Positions 53,002-62,443 of a stretch of 64,000 bases of DNA are shown one piece after another; position 1 is the stretch's first letter; each line of letters starts with the position of its first letter. The notes under the pieces were generated by a model, which was given only the letters and a program-made list of their open reading frames with translations, was not told where the DNA came from and did no database searches. The position numbers and the translations under genes were made by a program. The stretch comes from Phycisphaerae bacterium. Lineage in GTDB: Bacteria; Planctomycetota; Phycisphaerae; Phycisphaerales; UBA1924. The stretch lies in NCBI GenBank assembly GCA_022180725.1, contig BQMO01000010.1, positions 62,001-126,000 of the forward strand, written 5' to 3'.

Positions 53002-56000
53002 GCTTTGGCCTTGCCGAACACGTCCGGATGTCCGCGGAAAACTGCGGCCCAGTCGTTCTCATGGTGGAATCGAATGACGACGTACCCCAATTCCTGCAGC
53101 CTCCGTGTGATGGTCTCATCCGCTCGGAGTTGCTCGGGTGTGTCGTGAGGCGGACCGTCAATGTAGATCACCACGTTGTGGTCCGCGTAGTAGAAATCTG
53201 GCCGTGTTGAAGCGGCCTCGATCAAAAACTGGGCGTCGCTCGGTGGGGTGAGCGAAAGGGCGTCGAGTTGATCAAGCCATTTCTTCTCGAGGCCGCTGTC
53301 GCATCGCTTGCGCAGCGCCAGCATACGCTCCGCCCGTGATCCCATCCCGCCTGCCGGCTTGCACACCGCACGCGTCAGCTGCTTGAGGATGTCCCGTACC
53401 AGGAATCGGTCCAAAACGTGGTGGTCCGGTTGATTGCCATAATCCAGGAGGCAGGAGTAGCAGGCCTTTCCGCAGGTCGCGCAGCCCAGGTCGTGAAGAG
53501 TGTCCGGATCGAAATGGGCCAACGCGAGGGCGGTTCGCGCGACCGCCGGAATTACTGTCGGATCGTCAACAAGCTGGCGCAGCACGCCCGCGCCGCCCTC
53601 CGATGCCTCGTAGAACAGGATCTCATTCCGGGTCTTCGATGATGGCACCGCCTCGCAGGCCAGTTCCCTGCCTTCGAGCTGGAAGTGCTGCTGAACGGCC
53701 TGCTTGAGAACGGCCTGCAGGCTCGCCATCACCGGAAGGGGCGGAGTGGGTTCGAATCGCATAACCAGCGCGTTCTTCGTGTCTGTGACAAACGGGACCA
53801 CCCGTACCTGGCCGCCCGCGTTCGCGTCCGCGGCATCGTCCGGGTCAACCGCATTCGTTGCCCAGTATCCGCGCTCGAGGTCGAGCAGGAACCCCGGCGG
53901 CTGATCGTCACCTTGCGTCGCCCATCCGAGGTTGATGCGGTACAACGTGGCAGAATCGCCATAGCTCACCCTCATCGCCAGGACGTTGTCAACCAGCACC
54001 TCCGCGTCCCTGCGATCGAGCTTGCCGCCCACGTCGGGAAACCGGTAAGCGATCTTGATCCGATACCCGAACCGCTTGCGTTCTTCCTCATCGCAAGTGA
54101 TGCGTTGGGCAAGCTTGACGCTCACGTTCTGGAGTTGCACCAGACTCTGAATCACGCTCTCCGCGCCGAGACCAGCCCCACACCGTTCGCAAACTTCCGC
54201 GAGGTTGGCGCCGTGCTCCAGGTGCGCGTAGCCGCACCGCTCGCACCGCTTCATCGTGGCCGTTGGGAGGGTGCGGGTGTCTTCGATACTCTCCGAGCCG
54301 AAGTCGAGGTTCACCTTATAAACCCGGTACCTCGCCCCTTCGTGGTAAATGAGCGCCCGCGGACCGAACTCCGAGATCGCCAAAAACCTCGGCCGGGAAA
54401 CGAACTCGTCTCGACCCTTCCGGCCCCGGCGGGCCGGCACGAACGCTGATAGGGGCAACCGCGGGAAGTTGTACCCGGGCAAGAACCCTTCCGCGGCCAG
54501 ATACCGATAGGAGTAAAAGTCGCCCTCGTAGATGCCCTCCGCCTCCGTCAGAAGCTTGATTTGGCTCTCCGCTTGGGCCCGGAGTCTTCGTGAGTGTGCC
54601 CGCTCGGGCTCAGGCCGGGAGTGGTCGCCGATGATCCGGTGGTGAAGCTCACGCTGCCGGACAGCGGATCGATACAGATCTCGCCAGCGCTCACAGGCAG
54701 AGTCGAAGCTCCGCTCAAGCTGATCGAGAATCTCTTTCGTCCAGTCGCTGTGGAACCAGGTCGACTGCGCGATGTACCCCCGAATGCCGTCCACCAGCTT
54801 GTTCGCTCGGTCGAGCGCCGTGGCTCTGGAGGCTGGATTCAGCAGCGCCCTGCGCACCTGGTCCTTCACCGGCAGGAGAATCTTGCCGTCCTCGTGCGTG
54901 ACATCCAGTACGCCCGTGAGCGTCTTGCCGAGATCTGGCTTGGCTACCTCCATCCACACCGCGTGGACGTGCGCTTTGACAAGGTCGCGGTTGCAGAGGT
55001 CAATTCGAGGCGGCGCGACTGATCCCGCGACCATGTCGGTTGGCTTCCGGAAGTAGTACTGATCGTGGGGGCTTCGTCCGGCGCAGTAGGTGTAGACGAG
55101 CGCCGGCTGCCCGCCGCGGCCTGCGCGTCCACTGCGCTGCGCATAGTTCGCGGGTGTCGGCGGCACGTTTCGAAGGTTGACCACGTTGAGCTGCGCGATG
55201 TCGACGCCGAGCTCCATCGTTGGCGAACAGAACAACAGCGGTAGGTCGGCACTCCGGAACCGATCCTCCCGCTCCACCCGGTCTTCCGACGCGACCTGGG
55301 CTGTGTGCTCCCGAGCTTCGAGGAGGCACTTCAGGTCGACAAAGCCCTTGTAGCAGTCGACGAAGTACTCGTTGACTTCGGGAGGAATTTCACCCGCCTC
55401 GATCAGTCGCGTCCGGTCAACAGGCCGCACCGTGCCCGTGCCCGCGATCCAGCGGAGTGCGTCGTGGTTAATCTGGTAGCCCGGGATGTCTCCGCTTCTC
55501 ACCTGTTCGAGGATTCCGTACCGACGGAGCACCAGGAACAGGTACCGGATTACCGCGTCGACATCGTCCCGCCTCAGGGCCTGGCCAGCAGGCGCGAACG
55601 GTTGCATCGTGCGCCGCACGTATCGACCGAAGCCGCCGTACGACGACACGAAGAACCCGTATTCGGAGCCCTGCTTTGGCCGGGGATAGGCCACCACTGA
55701 CGACGTGAGTTCCCGGTTGTCCTCCAGGTGCCACACCGTCCCTTCGAGAAGGCGGGGGTTGGTCTGTTCGACCAAGTCTCTCTGTTTCTGGAAATCGAGC
55801 ACGTCGACCTTCACGGCCAGCGAGCGCCGCAGGATGTCAAGGAGCGTCCGCACGATCTCCTCGCGAACCTCGGGCGTGCATACTCGGAGCGTGTCCGGCA
55901 CCCCCACTGCGACCTCTTCGACCCCGTTGGGTCTATGCGTAAGCCCCTGCTCCCAGAGCCCGCGGTCACTCAACAGCCCGTCCGGCCCGGATAGGCCTTC

Positions 56001-58235
56001 GTATTCGAACTGCAGCAGCCCGCAGTCCTCCAGGTTGGGTGCGGTGACGCGCCATCCACGCTGGAGGTCACGGTATAGGTAGTAGTCGATAACGCGGCGC
56101 AAGGCGTCGTTGGTTGCGTGGCGCGCGGGTCCCCGCACATCCGGGTCGGCCGCGTAGTCATCGAACCGCAGCGAGAGCGCATCGAATACCCCACGGGAGA
56201 GTTCCGCATGCCGCAGCCCATCTGACCCGCGCCCTGATGCGGCCTTGAAAAGGGCTGAGCGGAGGAGCGCTACCTGGGCGAAGTCGTTGAAGTGACCAGC
56301 TTGAAGCGACGCGTCCTGGCGGTTGTCTGTGAAGCTGAGAAGTTTCCGGGCCTGCGGCTCCAGTTTCGCGTCGCCCTGGAGTTCGATGAGGGCGCGAACC
56401 GCCAACACAGTCGTGGCCGTGCTGCGGTTGTCGACGCCAAGCGTACCCAGCTTGGCCCTTTCGGACCGCTGACTTTTCGTGTACGCGACTCCGCATCCGG
56501 GGTCGAGGCAAAACAGGAAGTTGTCCACGATCAGTGCAGCACGCATGCCGTCACCCTCGGATACAACGCGGCCGTCCGGCGCTACCCAGACGGCCTCAGG
56601 AACGTCGGCACGGGCGTCTGGGCGGATTCTCTCAACGCCCCTGGCTGTGGTCTCCTTCAGAAACGCAGGTAGACGCTCCAACAGGACCTGGCCTTCTCCA
56701 TCCGGCCAGGGGGACTCTTCGGAGATGTAGAGGTAGCCTTCACGCCGGTCGTCCGACTTCTCCGTTGGACGGTCGTCCCGGGCCAGCAACCTGCGGCCAC
56801 TCTTGTCCGACAGGATTGACACGCGGCAATACGCGCATCCGCATTGCCGGCAAAAAACGAGCGGGAACATTGGCTTGTCCGGCTCGCCGGGCTTGGCGAC
56901 CTGCTTGGACATCTCGAGGTGTCGCACCGACCGTGGCTCCATCGTCGTCCAAACCGTGTCGCCCCTGGTCAGAAACTGATGGAGCCGGAATGCGAAGACG
57001 GGGAAGCGACTAGACTCGCTCCGCCTGAGCGTTGAGCCCCGCAGCAGGAACCTGCGTAGTACCTCTTCGCAGTTGTTGCGGTCGATGCCGGTGAGTTCCG
57101 AGAGAGATGCGGACGCGCTGTCCTCGCCCTCCAACGGGCGGGGTGCCTGGCGGACGTACCGGCCCGTGTCGGGCTCGGTCCGCACACCAAAGGTGGACTC
57201 GATCCATGACGCGAGTGGGTGGGCACAGAACTCGGCATAGGAGTCCGGCGGCGACTCGTTCGAATCAAGGACTCGGGTGAGCTCGGCCTTTGAATCGGCG
57301 TCGGCGAAACTCCGCTCTGGAGTCGCTCGCTCCAGGGTCTCACCGATCACTTGTGTCTCATCGAAGGGTGTTCCGAAGAGCGTCGTGGCGACCTTGGCGA
57401 CCTCACGCTTCTGATCAGTAGAGCTGCCCTGGCTCGCCATCGTCGCCGACGTGCCTATGCAGATGATGTCGTGGCCCCCGAACGCGAGACGGCACCTGCG
57501 GATGAGCATCGCTATGTCGGCGCCTTGCCTTCCGCGGTACGTGTGCAGTTCATCGAACACCAGGAACCTCAAGCCCTGCGCGGCCCGCACCAGTTCGCGA
57601 TCCTCCGTGCGCGTGAGCAACAACTCGAGCATCATGTAGTTCGTGAGCAGCACGTCCGGGGGATTGCTGCGGATGGCGTTGCGCTCATCGCCCTTCTCCT
57701 GCCCGGTAAACCTCGCAAACCGGACCGGAGGATTGTCCTTCCCCAAGAACTTCCCGAGTTCCTCGGCCTGGCTGTTGGCGAGTGCGTTCATCGGGTACAC
57801 GACAATGGCCTGAATGCCGCGCCCGGCACCTCGCCGAAGCACATGGTCGACGATCGGGATGATGTACGTGAGACTCTTGCCGGACCCAGTTCCGCTGGTA
57901 AGCACGTATGACATGCCATCCCGAGCCTTGCGGATCGCGTCGGTTTGGTGCTGGTGAAGGACAAGTGGGCGTCCGCTGTGGTCCTGCGGGCCTTTGTCAA
58001 TCGCGAAGATCCGGGAGCAGTCCTGATGGAGCGTGCCCTCGGCTACCAGGTCTTCAACCCTGCCGCCGGGCCTAAAGGTCGGATTCAGCTGCAACAACGG
58101 CGCGGGCCATAGAGCCCCGTCATTCAGCCACTGCTTGACCTTGGCGTCAACTTGAGCGTCAGCGATCTTAATGAAGCTCTGGGTATAGGCGTCGTAGTCC
58201 TCGACCAGCCGCTTGCGTAGATCGAACACGTTCAT
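52998..58235 (-). CDS. DEAD/DEAH helicase with DUF1998 and C-terminal PD-(D/E)XK-like domain
   Basis: A 1745-residue protein. An Lhr-like helicase core carries TSGTGSGKS (Walker A, 113-121), DELH (228-231) and, later, QRSGRAGRGGQPALVYTY (motif VI). Much further on lies the DUF1998 zinc-type segment CATCGKACYSCLLDYGNQPDH near residue 1600. The last about 100 residues (STRPDFYYADHNVVIYIDGPPHDT ... LGYVVIRFHHENDW) match a Vsr/DUF559-type PD-(D/E)XK nuclease, with Asp in RPDF and the IDGPPH segment. DUF1998 helicases occur in DISARM (DrmB/DrmA) and Druantia (DruE); the nuclease tail is an addition. Its start overlaps the HTH gene by 4 bases. Confidence 0.88.
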   Translation of the reverse strand: MNVFDLRKRLVEDYDAYTQSFIKIADAQVDAKVKQWLNDGALWPAPLLQLNPTFRPGGRVEDLVAEGTLHQDCSRIFAIDKGPQDHSGRPLVLHQHQTDAIRKARDGMSYVLTSGTGSGKSLTYIIPIVDHVLRRGAGRGIQAIVVYPMNALANSQAEELGKFLGKDNPPVRFARFTGQEKGDERNAIRSNPPDVLLTNYMMLELLLTRTEDRELVRAAQGLRFLVFDELHTYRGRQGADIAMLIRRCRLAFGGHDIICIGTSATMASQGSSTDQKREVAKVATTLFGTPFDETQVIGETLERATPERSFADADSKAELTRVLDSNESPPDSYAEFCAHPLASWIESTFGVRTEPDTGRYVRQAPRPLEGEDSASASLSELTGIDRNNCEEVLRRFLLRGSTLRRSESSRFPVFAFRLHQFLTRGDTVWTTMEPRSVRHLEMSKQVAKPGEPDKPMFPLVFCRQCGCAYCRVSILSDKSGRRLLARDDRPTEKSDDRREGYLYISEESPWPDGEGQVLLERLPAFLKETTARGVERIRPDARADVPEAVWVAPDGRVVSEGDGMRAALIVDNFLFCLDPGCGVAYTKSQRSERAKLGTLGVDNRSTATTVLAVRALIELQGDAKLEPQARKLLSFTDNRQDASLQAGHFNDFAQVALLRSALFKAASGRGSDGLRHAELSRGVFDALSLRFDDYAADPDVRGPARHATNDALRRVIDYYLYRDLQRGWRVTAPNLEDCGLLQFEYEGLSGPDGLLSDRGLWEQGLTHRPNGVEEVAVGVPDTLRVCTPEVREEIVRTLLDILRRSLAVKVDVLDFQKQRDLVEQTNPRLLEGTVWHLEDNRELTSSVVAYPRPKQGSEYGFFVSSYGGFGRYVRRTMQPFAPAGQALRRDDVDAVIRYLFLVLRRYGILEQVRSGDIPGYQINHDALRWIAGTGTVRPVDRTRLIEAGEIPPEVNEYFVDCYKGFVDLKCLLEAREHTAQVASEDRVEREDRFRSADLPLLFCSPTMELGVDIAQLNVVNLRNVPPTPANYAQRSGRAGRGGQPALVYTYCAGRSPHDQYYFRKPTDMVAGSVAPPRIDLCNRDLVKAHVHAVWMEVAKPDLGKTLTGVLDVTHEDGKILLPVKDQVRRALLNPASRATALDRANKLVDGIRGYIAQSTWFHSDWTKEILDQLERSFDSACERWRDLYRSAVRQRELHHRIIGDHSRPEPERAHSRRLRAQAESQIKLLTEAEGIYEGDFYSYRYLAAEGFLPGYNFPRLPLSAFVPARRGRKGRDEFVSRPRFLAISEFGPRALIYHEGARYRVYKVNLDFGSESIEDTRTLPTATMKRCERCGYAHLEHGANLAEVCERCGAGLGAESVIQSLVQLQNVSVKLAQRITCDEEERKRFGYRIKIAYRFPDVGGKLDRRDAEVLVDNVLAMRVSYGDSATLYRINLGWATQGDDQPPGFLLDLERGYWATNAVDPDDAADANAGGQVRVVPFVTDTKNALVMRFEPTPPLPVMASLQAVLKQAVQQHFQLEGRELACEAVPSSKTRNEILFYEASEGGAGVLRQLVDDPTVIPAVARTALALAHFDPDTLHDLGCATCGKACYSCLLDYGNQPDHHVLDRFLVRDILKQLTRAVCKPAGGMGSRAERMLALRKRCDSGLEKKWLDQLDALSLTPPSDAQFLIEAASTRPDFYYADHNVVIYIDGPPHDTPEQLRADETITRRLQELGYVVIRFHHENDWAAVFRGHPDVFGKAKA

Positions 58236-58486
58236 GGGCGTATTCCTGGGTCGACCGGCGATCTACCAGCACCGGGATCGCGCGGGCGGCTGCTGGCAAG
58301 CCACTCGTTGATTACAGTGCGACTAAACCTCCAGTGCTTCCCTACTTTCTGTCCGGGTACCTTGCCGCTCTGAACGAGCTTGTAGAGGGAGGATGTCGAA
58401 ATCTGGAGGTACTCCGCGAGGTCGCCGATGGTCATGACCTCCGGCGGAGGCAAAGAGCGGGGGGATGGACGGGTAGCGCGGGCCAT
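58232..58486 (-). CDS. HTH_17/excisionase-like DNA-binding protein heading the defence operon
   Basis: An 84-residue protein. The helix-turn-helix (TIGDLAEYLQISTSSLYKLVQSGKVPGQKVGKHWRFSRTVINEWLASS) is of the HTH_17 type (Xis/MerR-like). It overlaps the helicase gene by 4 bases and should be its regulator or a subunit that recognises DNA. A good promoter, with the -10 box 8 bases before the ATG, lies directly upstream. Confidence 0.85.
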   Translation of the reverse strand: MARATRPSPRSLPPPEVMTIGDLAEYLQISTSSLYKLVQSGKVPGQKVGKHWRFSRTVINEWLASSRPRDPGAGRSPVDPGIRP

Positions 58487-58494
58487 CGAAATAC

Positions 58495-58523
58495 AGTGTA
58501 GCCGTTCCTGTCCGTTCGTGGAA
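58495..58523 (-). promoter_or_regulatory. promoter of the defence operon
   Basis: On the minus strand TTCCAC (58523-58518) and TACACT (58500-58495) are 17 bases apart. The start codon at 58486 follows 8 bases after the -10 box, so the transcript would have at most a one or two base leader. No Shine-Dalgarno sequence fits in this space. Confidence 0.6.
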
Positions 58524-58649
58524 TCTGCATCCCTAACCGAGCCGCTGACCAGTCCAGTGCCCCCCGGCCGGACGATTCTCCCTGTCGATTCGGGGGTCAG
58601 CCTGGTGGAGCGCCGCTGACTCTTGCCTGGACACTTCTAGACGCGGTCA

Positions 58650-58678
58650 CGGACATCGTGCCAGGCTGAAGCGATAAT
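58650..58678 (+). promoter_or_regulatory. promoter of the DUF262 gene
   Basis: CGGACA (58650-58655, 4 of 6 match to TTGACA) and GATAAT (58673-58678) are 17 bases apart. The ATG at 58687 follows 8 bases after the -10 box. This points to divergent transcription of this gene and the defence operon from a shared gap of 200 bases. Confidence 0.55.
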
Positions 58679-58686
58679 CTACCCGC

Positions 58687-60410
58687 ATGGGCAAAGTCGA
58701 CACCAACGTCCGGGACCTGGTCGGCATGATCGAGCGTGGCGAACTCCGCCTCCCCGAGATGCAGCGGCGGTACGTCTGGCGAGCGCCTCGGGTCCGAGAC
58801 CTGATCGACTCGCTGTATCGGGGCTACCCGAGCGGCTCGATCCTGGTCTGGGAGACGGACGAGGAGCAGCCCAGCCGCGACCTCGCGGTGACCCAGCAGT
58901 CCAGCCCGTTCACGGGCCACAAGCTGCTGCTCGATGGGCAGCAGCGCCTCACATCGCTTTCCGCAATCCTGCGCGGCGAGCCAGTCAAGGTGCGCGGCAA
59001 GAAGAAGCCCATCGACATCCTCTTCAACCTGGATCACCCCGAGGGCCTGGGAGAGTTCACCGAAGTCGAGTCCGACGAGGATTCCGTACTCGCGGAAGAT
59101 GACGACGCCGATGACGACAACGGCTTGTTCGAGGACGAGGAGGGCGAGGTCAGCGTCCAGGAGCGGCTGAAGCGGGCCACGTTTGTGGTCGCTTCCAAGT
59201 CCCTCTCGGCGATGTCCTACTGGGTGTCGGTCACCGAGGTCTTCAAGTCGCCCAGCAACCGACACATTCTGAAGCGAGCCGGAGTGACGGCCGACGACGA
59301 TGATCGATATGACCGGTACGAGGCTCGCCTCAACAGGCTGCGGCGCATCGCTGAGTACCCCTACACGATGCACGTGCTGGAGCGGAAGCTCTCGTATGAG
59401 GAAGTGGCCGAGATCTTCGTGCGGGTCAACTCGCTCGGCGTGAAGCTCCGTGGCTCGGACCTCGCCCTTGCCCAGATCACGGCTCGGTGGCGCAACTCGC
59501 TGAAACTCCTCGAGGAGTTTCAAGAGGAGTGCGAGAAGCAGTGGTTTTCGTTCGATCTCGGTCTGCTGGTGCGCGCGATGGTGGTGTTCGCCACGGGGCA
59601 GTCACGCTTCAAGAGCGTCGGGAACATCCCGGTCGCCAGGCTTCAGGAAGGATGGGAGAAGGCAAAGGACGGCCTCCGCTTCGCCATCAACTTCCTCAAG
59701 GCCAACGCCGCGATCGACGACGAGTCGCTCCTGTCGTCGCCGCTCTTCTTCATCACCATCGCGTTCCTGAGCCAGAAACGCGAGGAGCACATCACGAGGT
59801 CGAGCAGAAGCAGTTGCTCCACTGGCTCCATGTTGCCAATGCACGCGGGCGTTACTCGCGGGGTTCGAGCGAGACGCTGCTCGATGCCGACCTGGCCACG
59901 ATCACCAAGGGCGGCACGGCGGCAGACCTCACCGAGACGCTCCGGCAGCAGTTTGGCCGCCTCGACTTCGCGGCGTCGGACTTCGCCGGCAAGAATACGC
60001 AGAGCCCGCTGTTCTCGCTGGTGTTTCTCGCGTTGAAGGACGCCGGCGCGAAGGACTGGAAGACCGGGCTGGGAATCTCGCTGACGCATCAGGGCAGACT
60101 GCACTACATCCAGTCGCACCACATCTTCGCCAAGTCGCTCCTCAAGGGGCTCTACGAGCCACGGGAGATCAACGAGATCGCCAACATGGCCTTCATCAGC
60201 GGCGGGACGAACCGATCGCTCAGCAACAAGCCGCCCAACGAGTACCTGCCCGGGATCATCGAGAAGCAGGGCCAGGAGTCCCTGTCGCAGCAGTGCGTTC
60301 CAACCGATCCGGCACTCCATCAACTGAAGGAGTTCCGCAAGTTCCTTGAGGCGCGCCGAGAACTGCTCGCATCCGCTGTCAACCGATTCCTCGAGAAAGC
60401 GAAGGGGTAG
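58687..60410 (+). pseudogene. DUF262 (GmrSD-like) protein, disrupted by a frameshift
   Basis: The first frame gives a DUF262 domain (residues 7-100: LPEMQRRYVWRAPRVRDLID ... LLLDGQQRLTSLS) with the nucleotide-handling DGQQR motif. Near 59791-59800, after AFLSQKREEHIT, the reading shifts: the rest of the protein (VEQKQLLHWLHVANARG ... HYIQSHHIFAKSLLK ... FLEKAKG) continues in another frame to 60410, and includes the H-H-x-F motif typical of the family's HNH-like end. The total length of 1724 bases fits a one-base deletion. Either a real mutation or a sequencing error; both halves look intact. The GmrS/GmrD-type and DUF262 proteins cut modified DNA and defend against phages. Confidence 0.8.
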
Positions 60411-60414
60411 CGGC

Positions 60415-61662
60415 TCAGATCGAGTACGTGCCCGTCCCCCCGCCGCTGGACTGGCTGCTGGAGCCGCTGCCGGAGCCGGAGCCGGAGGAGGAACTCGACG
60501 ACATCGACGACCCGCTGGACTTGCTGGCCGATGAGCCGCTGCTGCTGCTCGACGAGCCGCTGCCGGAACCGGAGCCCGAGCCGCTGGAACTTGACCCCGA
60601 CCCCGAGGAGTGGGCCGTCGCGGGCATGTCGTTGTGGACCCAGACGCCCTCGGCCGAGAACGTGTTCGTGCCGGGGATGTGGATGGCCACGGTGCGGGTC
60701 GGCGCGTCGATCCGCTCGATGGTTTCGACGAGTTCTTCGGCCAGGCGCTCGCCGATCAGGTAGTCGCCCTTCCTGAGGAATTCCGCCGACGAGAAGCCCC
60801 ATTCGTCGCCGCGGCGCATGAGGAACGGGTGCTCGGGCGTCGCCTTGATCCGGCGGTTGATGACCACGAACCCCGTGTGTTCGCCGAGTTTGACGCTGGC
60901 GACGCGGCCGACGGTCGGGATCGTGCCGCGCATGCCGTGATGGGAGAGCCACAGGTACTGGGCGCGGTACGGCACATCGACCTCGAGGCCGGGGACCTTG
61001 ATGGTGGCGACGCTGTCGCCGGGCTTGAGGTTTTCGATGGTGGTGACGCGGCCGTCGGCCAGGCGGACGAGCGTGCCGAAGAGGAGGCAGTTCGAACCCC
61101 CACCTCCACCGCCGCCTCCACCCCCGCCACCACCACCTCCGCCTCCTCCGCCGCCACCCGATCCGCCACCGCCGGAGCCTCCGCCGCCGGAGCCGCCAGA
61201 CCCGCCCGAGCCCGGGCCGCTGCCCGACCCGCCGCCTGATCCCCCCGAGCCGCCCGAGCCGCCCGAACCCGGGCCGGAGCCCCCGGACCCCGAGCCAGCC
61301 CCGCTCGTGCCGCCGGAGGTCGCCCCGGACGTCCCGCCGCCGCCGCTGGTACCGGACCCGCCCGATGTCCCGCCCGAGGCGCCGCTCGAGGCCCCACTGG
61401 ACGCCCCACTCGATGCGCCGCTGCTGGCCCCGCTGCTCGCGCCGCTGGATGCGCCCGACGAGCCACTCGACGAGCCCGAGCCGCTGCTGGATGACCCGCT
61501 CGACGATGATCCGGACGAACTGCTCCCACTCGATGAGGACGAGCCCGACGATGAACTCTCCGAACTGCCGGACGAGCCGGAACCGGAGCCCGAGCCGCCG
61601 GGGCCGCCGGTGGAGGCCCACACGGGGATGTAGAGGAAGTACCGGCGTGGCTCGTCGCTCAT
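60415..61662 (-). CDS. Gly/Ser-rich protein with an intein-like Hint domain
   Basis: A 415-residue protein. Residues 20-190 are nearly all Gly and Ser (then Gly alone), with short Ala runs. Residues 192-344 form a Hint domain: it begins at Cys192 (NCLLFGTLVRLADGRV), has ATPEHPFLM in the middle and ends in VWVHN (Asn344), before Asp. The start Cys and the His-Asn end are the hallmarks of self-processing inteins and bacterial intein-like domains. The tail (345-415) is again Ser/Gly-rich. No signal peptide is seen; the start at 61662 could be moved to TTG 61668. It converges with the DUF262 gene, 4 bases apart. Confidence 0.78.
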   Translation of the reverse strand: MSDEPRRYFLYIPVWASTGGPGGSGSGSGSSGSSESSSSGSSSSSGSSSSGSSSSGSSSSGSGSSSGSSGASSGASSGASSGASSGASSGASSGASGGTSGGSGTSGGGGTSGATSGGTSGAGSGSGGSGPGSGGSGGSGGSGGGSGSGPGSGGSGGSGGGGSGGGGSGGGGGGGGGGGGGGGGGGGGGSNCLLFGTLVRLADGRVTTIENLKPGDSVATIKVPGLEVDVPYRAQYLWLSHHGMRGTIPTVGRVASVKLGEHTGFVVINRRIKATPEHPFLMRRGDEWGFSSAEFLRKGDYLIGERLAEELVETIERIDAPTRTVAIHIPGTNTFSAEGVWVHNDMPATAHSSGSGSSSSGSGSGSGSGSSSSSSGSSASKSSGSSMSSSSSSGSGSGSGSSSQSSGGGTGTYSI

Positions 61663-61712
61663 GACCAATGTCTCCGGGGACTTGAAACTCGTCTGTCCGA
61701 TATACTCACGGA

Positions 61713-62411
61713 ATGGGCCTGGACGGCGTCGAGTTGGTGATGGAGGTTGAAGACCGGTTCCGGGTCAAGCTGCCCGATGCTGAGTGTGGCAGCGTTCGCA
61801 CCGTCGCCGACCTCGCAGCGCTGGTCATTACTCGGCTTCCACGCTCGGCTGGAGTTTGTCCAACTGCACGGTCGTTCTTCAGCCTTCGCAGGGCGATTGT
61901 TCAAGATTGCGGCATCGAGCGCCGCTCGCTGAAGCCCGGCACTTCCTTGGACGCGGTGTTTCCTCGTCCGCATCGCAGGAGTCGGTGGAAGCGAGTGGCC
62001 AAGAGGGAGCCACTCATGCCGCGGCTTGCTCCCACCGAGACCGCACGGAGGAGTTTCGCGGCGATTGGGTGGTTGCTGCTCCTTCTTTGGGTCGGCTCTC
62101 TTGTCCCCGTGCTCCTGGAGTTGGGAATGACGGGCGGCATGATGCTTGGAGGCATCCTTGCGCTCGGCGCAGTCGCGCTCGTCCGAGCGAAGGATCTCAT
62201 TGCCACCGAGTTTCCTGCCGAATGCACCACTCTCGGAGATCTGGCGCGGGCCATCTCGCCCCAAATGCTCCCGCTTGGCGCGGGCGATCGATTGGTGGCA
62301 GAGCAGCGCGTCCTTGAACAAGTGCAGGTCATTACCGCGGAACAACTCGGGCTTCGTCCTGATCAGGTCAAGCCCGAGTCCCGCTTCGTTGACGATCTTG
62401 GGATGGGCTGA
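61713..62411 (+). CDS. acyl-carrier-like protein with swapped half-domains and a membrane segment
   Basis: A 232-residue protein. The first about 42 residues (MGLDGVELVMEVEDRFRVKLPD ... TVADLAALV) match the second half of an acyl carrier protein, from just after the carrier Ser. The last about 36 (VLEQVQVITAEQLGLRPDQV ... RFVDDLGMG) match the first half up to the same point. The phosphopantetheine Ser is missing. Between lie a Arg-rich region and two hydrophobic segments (IGWLLLLLWVGSLVPVLLEL and MMLGGILALGAVALV). The function is unknown. Confidence 0.72.
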   Translation: MGLDGVELVMEVEDRFRVKLPDAECGSVRTVADLAALVITRLPRSAGVCPTARSFFSLRRAIVQDCGIERRSLKPGTSLDAVFPRPHRRSRWKRVAKREPLMPRLAPTETARRSFAAIGWLLLLLWVGSLVPVLLELGMTGGMMLGGILALGAVALVRAKDLIATEFPAECTTLGDLARAISPQMLPLGAGDRLVAEQRVLEQVQVITAEQLGLRPDQVKPESRFVDDLGMG

Positions 62412-62443
62412 TGATCTCTGGCCACCGGCGTAGCGTCGTCGAT

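Noticed and set aside
40332..58486. Classification as BREX
   Set aside because: No PglZ, BrxC or BrxL-type protein is encoded; only the methylase is similar to PglX.
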